Below are positions 32,326-33,351 of a DNA stretch of 33,351 nt, piece by piece; position 1 is the first letter of the stretch, and each line of letters opens with the position of its first letter. The notes under the pieces were generated by a model. It was not told where the DNA came from, ran no database searches, and was given only the letters and a program-made list of their open reading frames with translations. Source of the stretch: Solobacterium sp. GTDB taxonomy: Bacteria > Bacillota_I > Bacilli_A > Erysipelotrichales > Erysipelotrichaceae. Location: contig JAFYGX010000013.1 in NCBI GenBank assembly GCA_017543025.1, forward strand, positions 1 through 33,351, written 5' to 3'. A program made the position numbers and the translations under genes.

Positions 32326-33351
32326 TCAGAAGACAAACCGTTCCAGCCGGCGCATGATCGGATCAAAGCACAGATCTTCAGCTGTTTCTGCTTTCACAGC
32401 CTGCTGCAGGATTGCTTCCGTGCATTTCCTTGCCTTCACCGCAAACGGAGAATCATCATTGGGATGTGAGAAATTCAGTTCATCCAGCTCTGCGAATGCA
32501 TTCCGGGTAATATTGCAGGAACCGAGGCAGATTTCCTTTTCGCTTGCGAGATATTTGGTGTGCGTCATATCCGGAGAAAGGAATATCGAAACCTCCCTCC
32601 CCATCTGTTTCGCGTTCAGAAACAGGGTTCGCATGGTGCAGCGATTGGTATCGCTGCTGAAATTCGCCTTTGCCGGTATGAGCAGACGCACCCGGACACC
32701 GCGTCGAATCGCACTTTCAATCGCTTCCATGAATTCCGGTACAGGAGAAAAATAAGCCATCAGGATTGTCAGTTCCTCTTCCGCATTCCGGATCAGATTC
32801 AGATATCGGTCTTTTACTTCAAACAGACGAACCGGATGCTTGACGTTAACCGCAAACATGGAATGCGGATCCGTTCCCATCCGGTGCTGATGAAATGCAC
32901 GGACATATTCCCGTCCGTTCATCCGGATCATAAAGTCACGGTAAAATCGCCCCGCTCGGTCTCTGCCGTTTTCCTTGTCCTCGATATTGATCCCGCCGAA
33001 AATCAGAATCTCTTCGTCAAACACATAGAATTTGGAATGATCTCTGCGAGTATCCGCGCAGTGCACCTGAATGTTCGGATGGCTGCGCAGCCTCAGCGCA
33101 AGCGGATGTACAGTACCGGTATGTTCCATGCCGTAAAGATCCCTGTTATAAAGATATTCCAGAGTCCGTATTACGACGATTTCCGCAGCTGTCGGATACG
33201 GGTGAAACAGAGATGTCTGATCTTCCTCACAATACTCACAGCTGATCCCATACCGGTCTTTTGTGATATCAATTTTTACGCCCCGGTCAGCAGCGTCAAG
33301 AACTGCCTGTGCGATTCGGGTGCCGATGCTGTCTCCCCGCCAGATGAACAT
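32326..33351 (-). CDS. Phospholipase D-family protein (cardiolipin synthase-like), 5' end outside the window
   Basis: At least 341 residues are present, and the gene probably continues past the right edge: the first visible stretch (FIWRGDSIG...AADRGVKI) is the middle of a PLD domain. The first HKD motif is intact: HSKFYVFDEEILIFGG. The second reads HTKYLASEKEICLGSCN, with glutamate where aspartate is normal. Both are followed by the usual GG/GS and N elements. The two HKD motifs normally join into one active site that transfers or hydrolyses phosphatidyl groups, so the altered second motif may change activity. The family includes cardiolipin synthases and phosphatidyltransferase-like proteins. 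The visible part shows no membrane span. Confidence 0.8.
   Translation of the reverse strand: MFIWRGDSIGTRIAQAVLDAADRGVKIDITKDRYGISCEYCEEDQTSLFHPYPTAAEIVVIRTLEYLYNRDLYGMEHTGTVHPLALRLRSHPNIQVHCADTRRDHSKFYVFDEEILIFGGINIEDKENGRDRAGRFYRDFMIRMNGREYVRAFHQHRMGTDPHSMFAVNVKHPVRLFEVKDRYLNLIRNAEEELTILMAYFSPVPEFMEAIESAIRRGVRVRLLIPAKANFSSDTNRCTMRTLFLNAKQMGREVSIFLSPDMTHTKYLASEKEICLGSCNITRNAFAELDELNFSHPNDDSPFAVKARKCTEAILQQAVKAETAEDLCFDPIMRRLERFVF

Noticed and set aside
1..33351. CRISPR arrays, insertion sequences or prophage genes
   Set aside because: No regularly spaced repeats, transposase or integrase motifs, or terminal inverted repeats flanking a gene were seen; the only repeats are the short ones beside tRNA-Gln.

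Overview
The window looks like the chromosome of a low-to-mid-GC member of the Bacillota, perhaps an Erysipelotrichia-like gut commensal; the lineage is an inference from gene content, not from any marker search. The signs are an L20-type leader before infC-rpmI-rplT, an L-box (lysine) riboswitch, two FemAB-type cell-wall aminoacyltransferases, an Asp23/YloU protein, a type VIIb-like secretion locus, and TetR/GPH/GH2/GH36 sugar genes. I found no insertion sequence, prophage or CRISPR array.

Layout. Bases 1-1182 hold a tRNA-Gln(CUG) unit with its own promoter and terminator, then a decayed HSL-family esterase. Bases 1540-4268 are a gltX-femX operon ending in a hairpin terminator. Facing it (4320-6198, minus) are a second FemAB gene, a standalone PncC/CinA-C gene and a tRNA-Glu(CUC). 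Next on the minus strand come rplT, rpmI and infC with an L20-type leader, terminator and strong promoter; an Asp23-family gene; and an operon truB-ribF-rsmF-RelA/SpoT-like (8194-12683) with 4-base start/stop overlaps between its first three genes.

Bases 12777-15472 (plus) hold a promoter, lysine riboswitch, terminator and a three-gene polar amino acid ABC importer, so the importer is very probably for lysine. A radical SAM/SPASM gene follows (15515-16345); it has a -10 box so close to its ATG that the mRNA may be leaderless. It converges on, and overlaps by 7 bases, a compact type VII secretion operon on the minus strand: two WXG100-like proteins, an SLH/Ig-like lipoprotein, a short EssC ATPase and a YukD-like protein. 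No EssA, EssB or EsaA gene is in the window.

Bases 23303-29422 form a sugar operon on the minus strand (TetR, GH2 enzyme, GPH symporter, GH36 alpha-galactosidase) with a clear TetR-type operator at its promoter. The right end has a membrane-anchored glycerophosphodiester phosphodiesterase followed by an unusually long terminator-like RNA structure, a degenerate CPBP/Abi membrane protein, and the C-terminal part of a phospholipase D-family protein cut by the window edge.

The strongest candidates for undescribed biology are the reduced type VII locus with its SLH/Ig lipoprotein, the altered RelA/SpoT-domain protein, and the physical grouping of tRNA, glutamyl-tRNA synthetase and FemAB genes.
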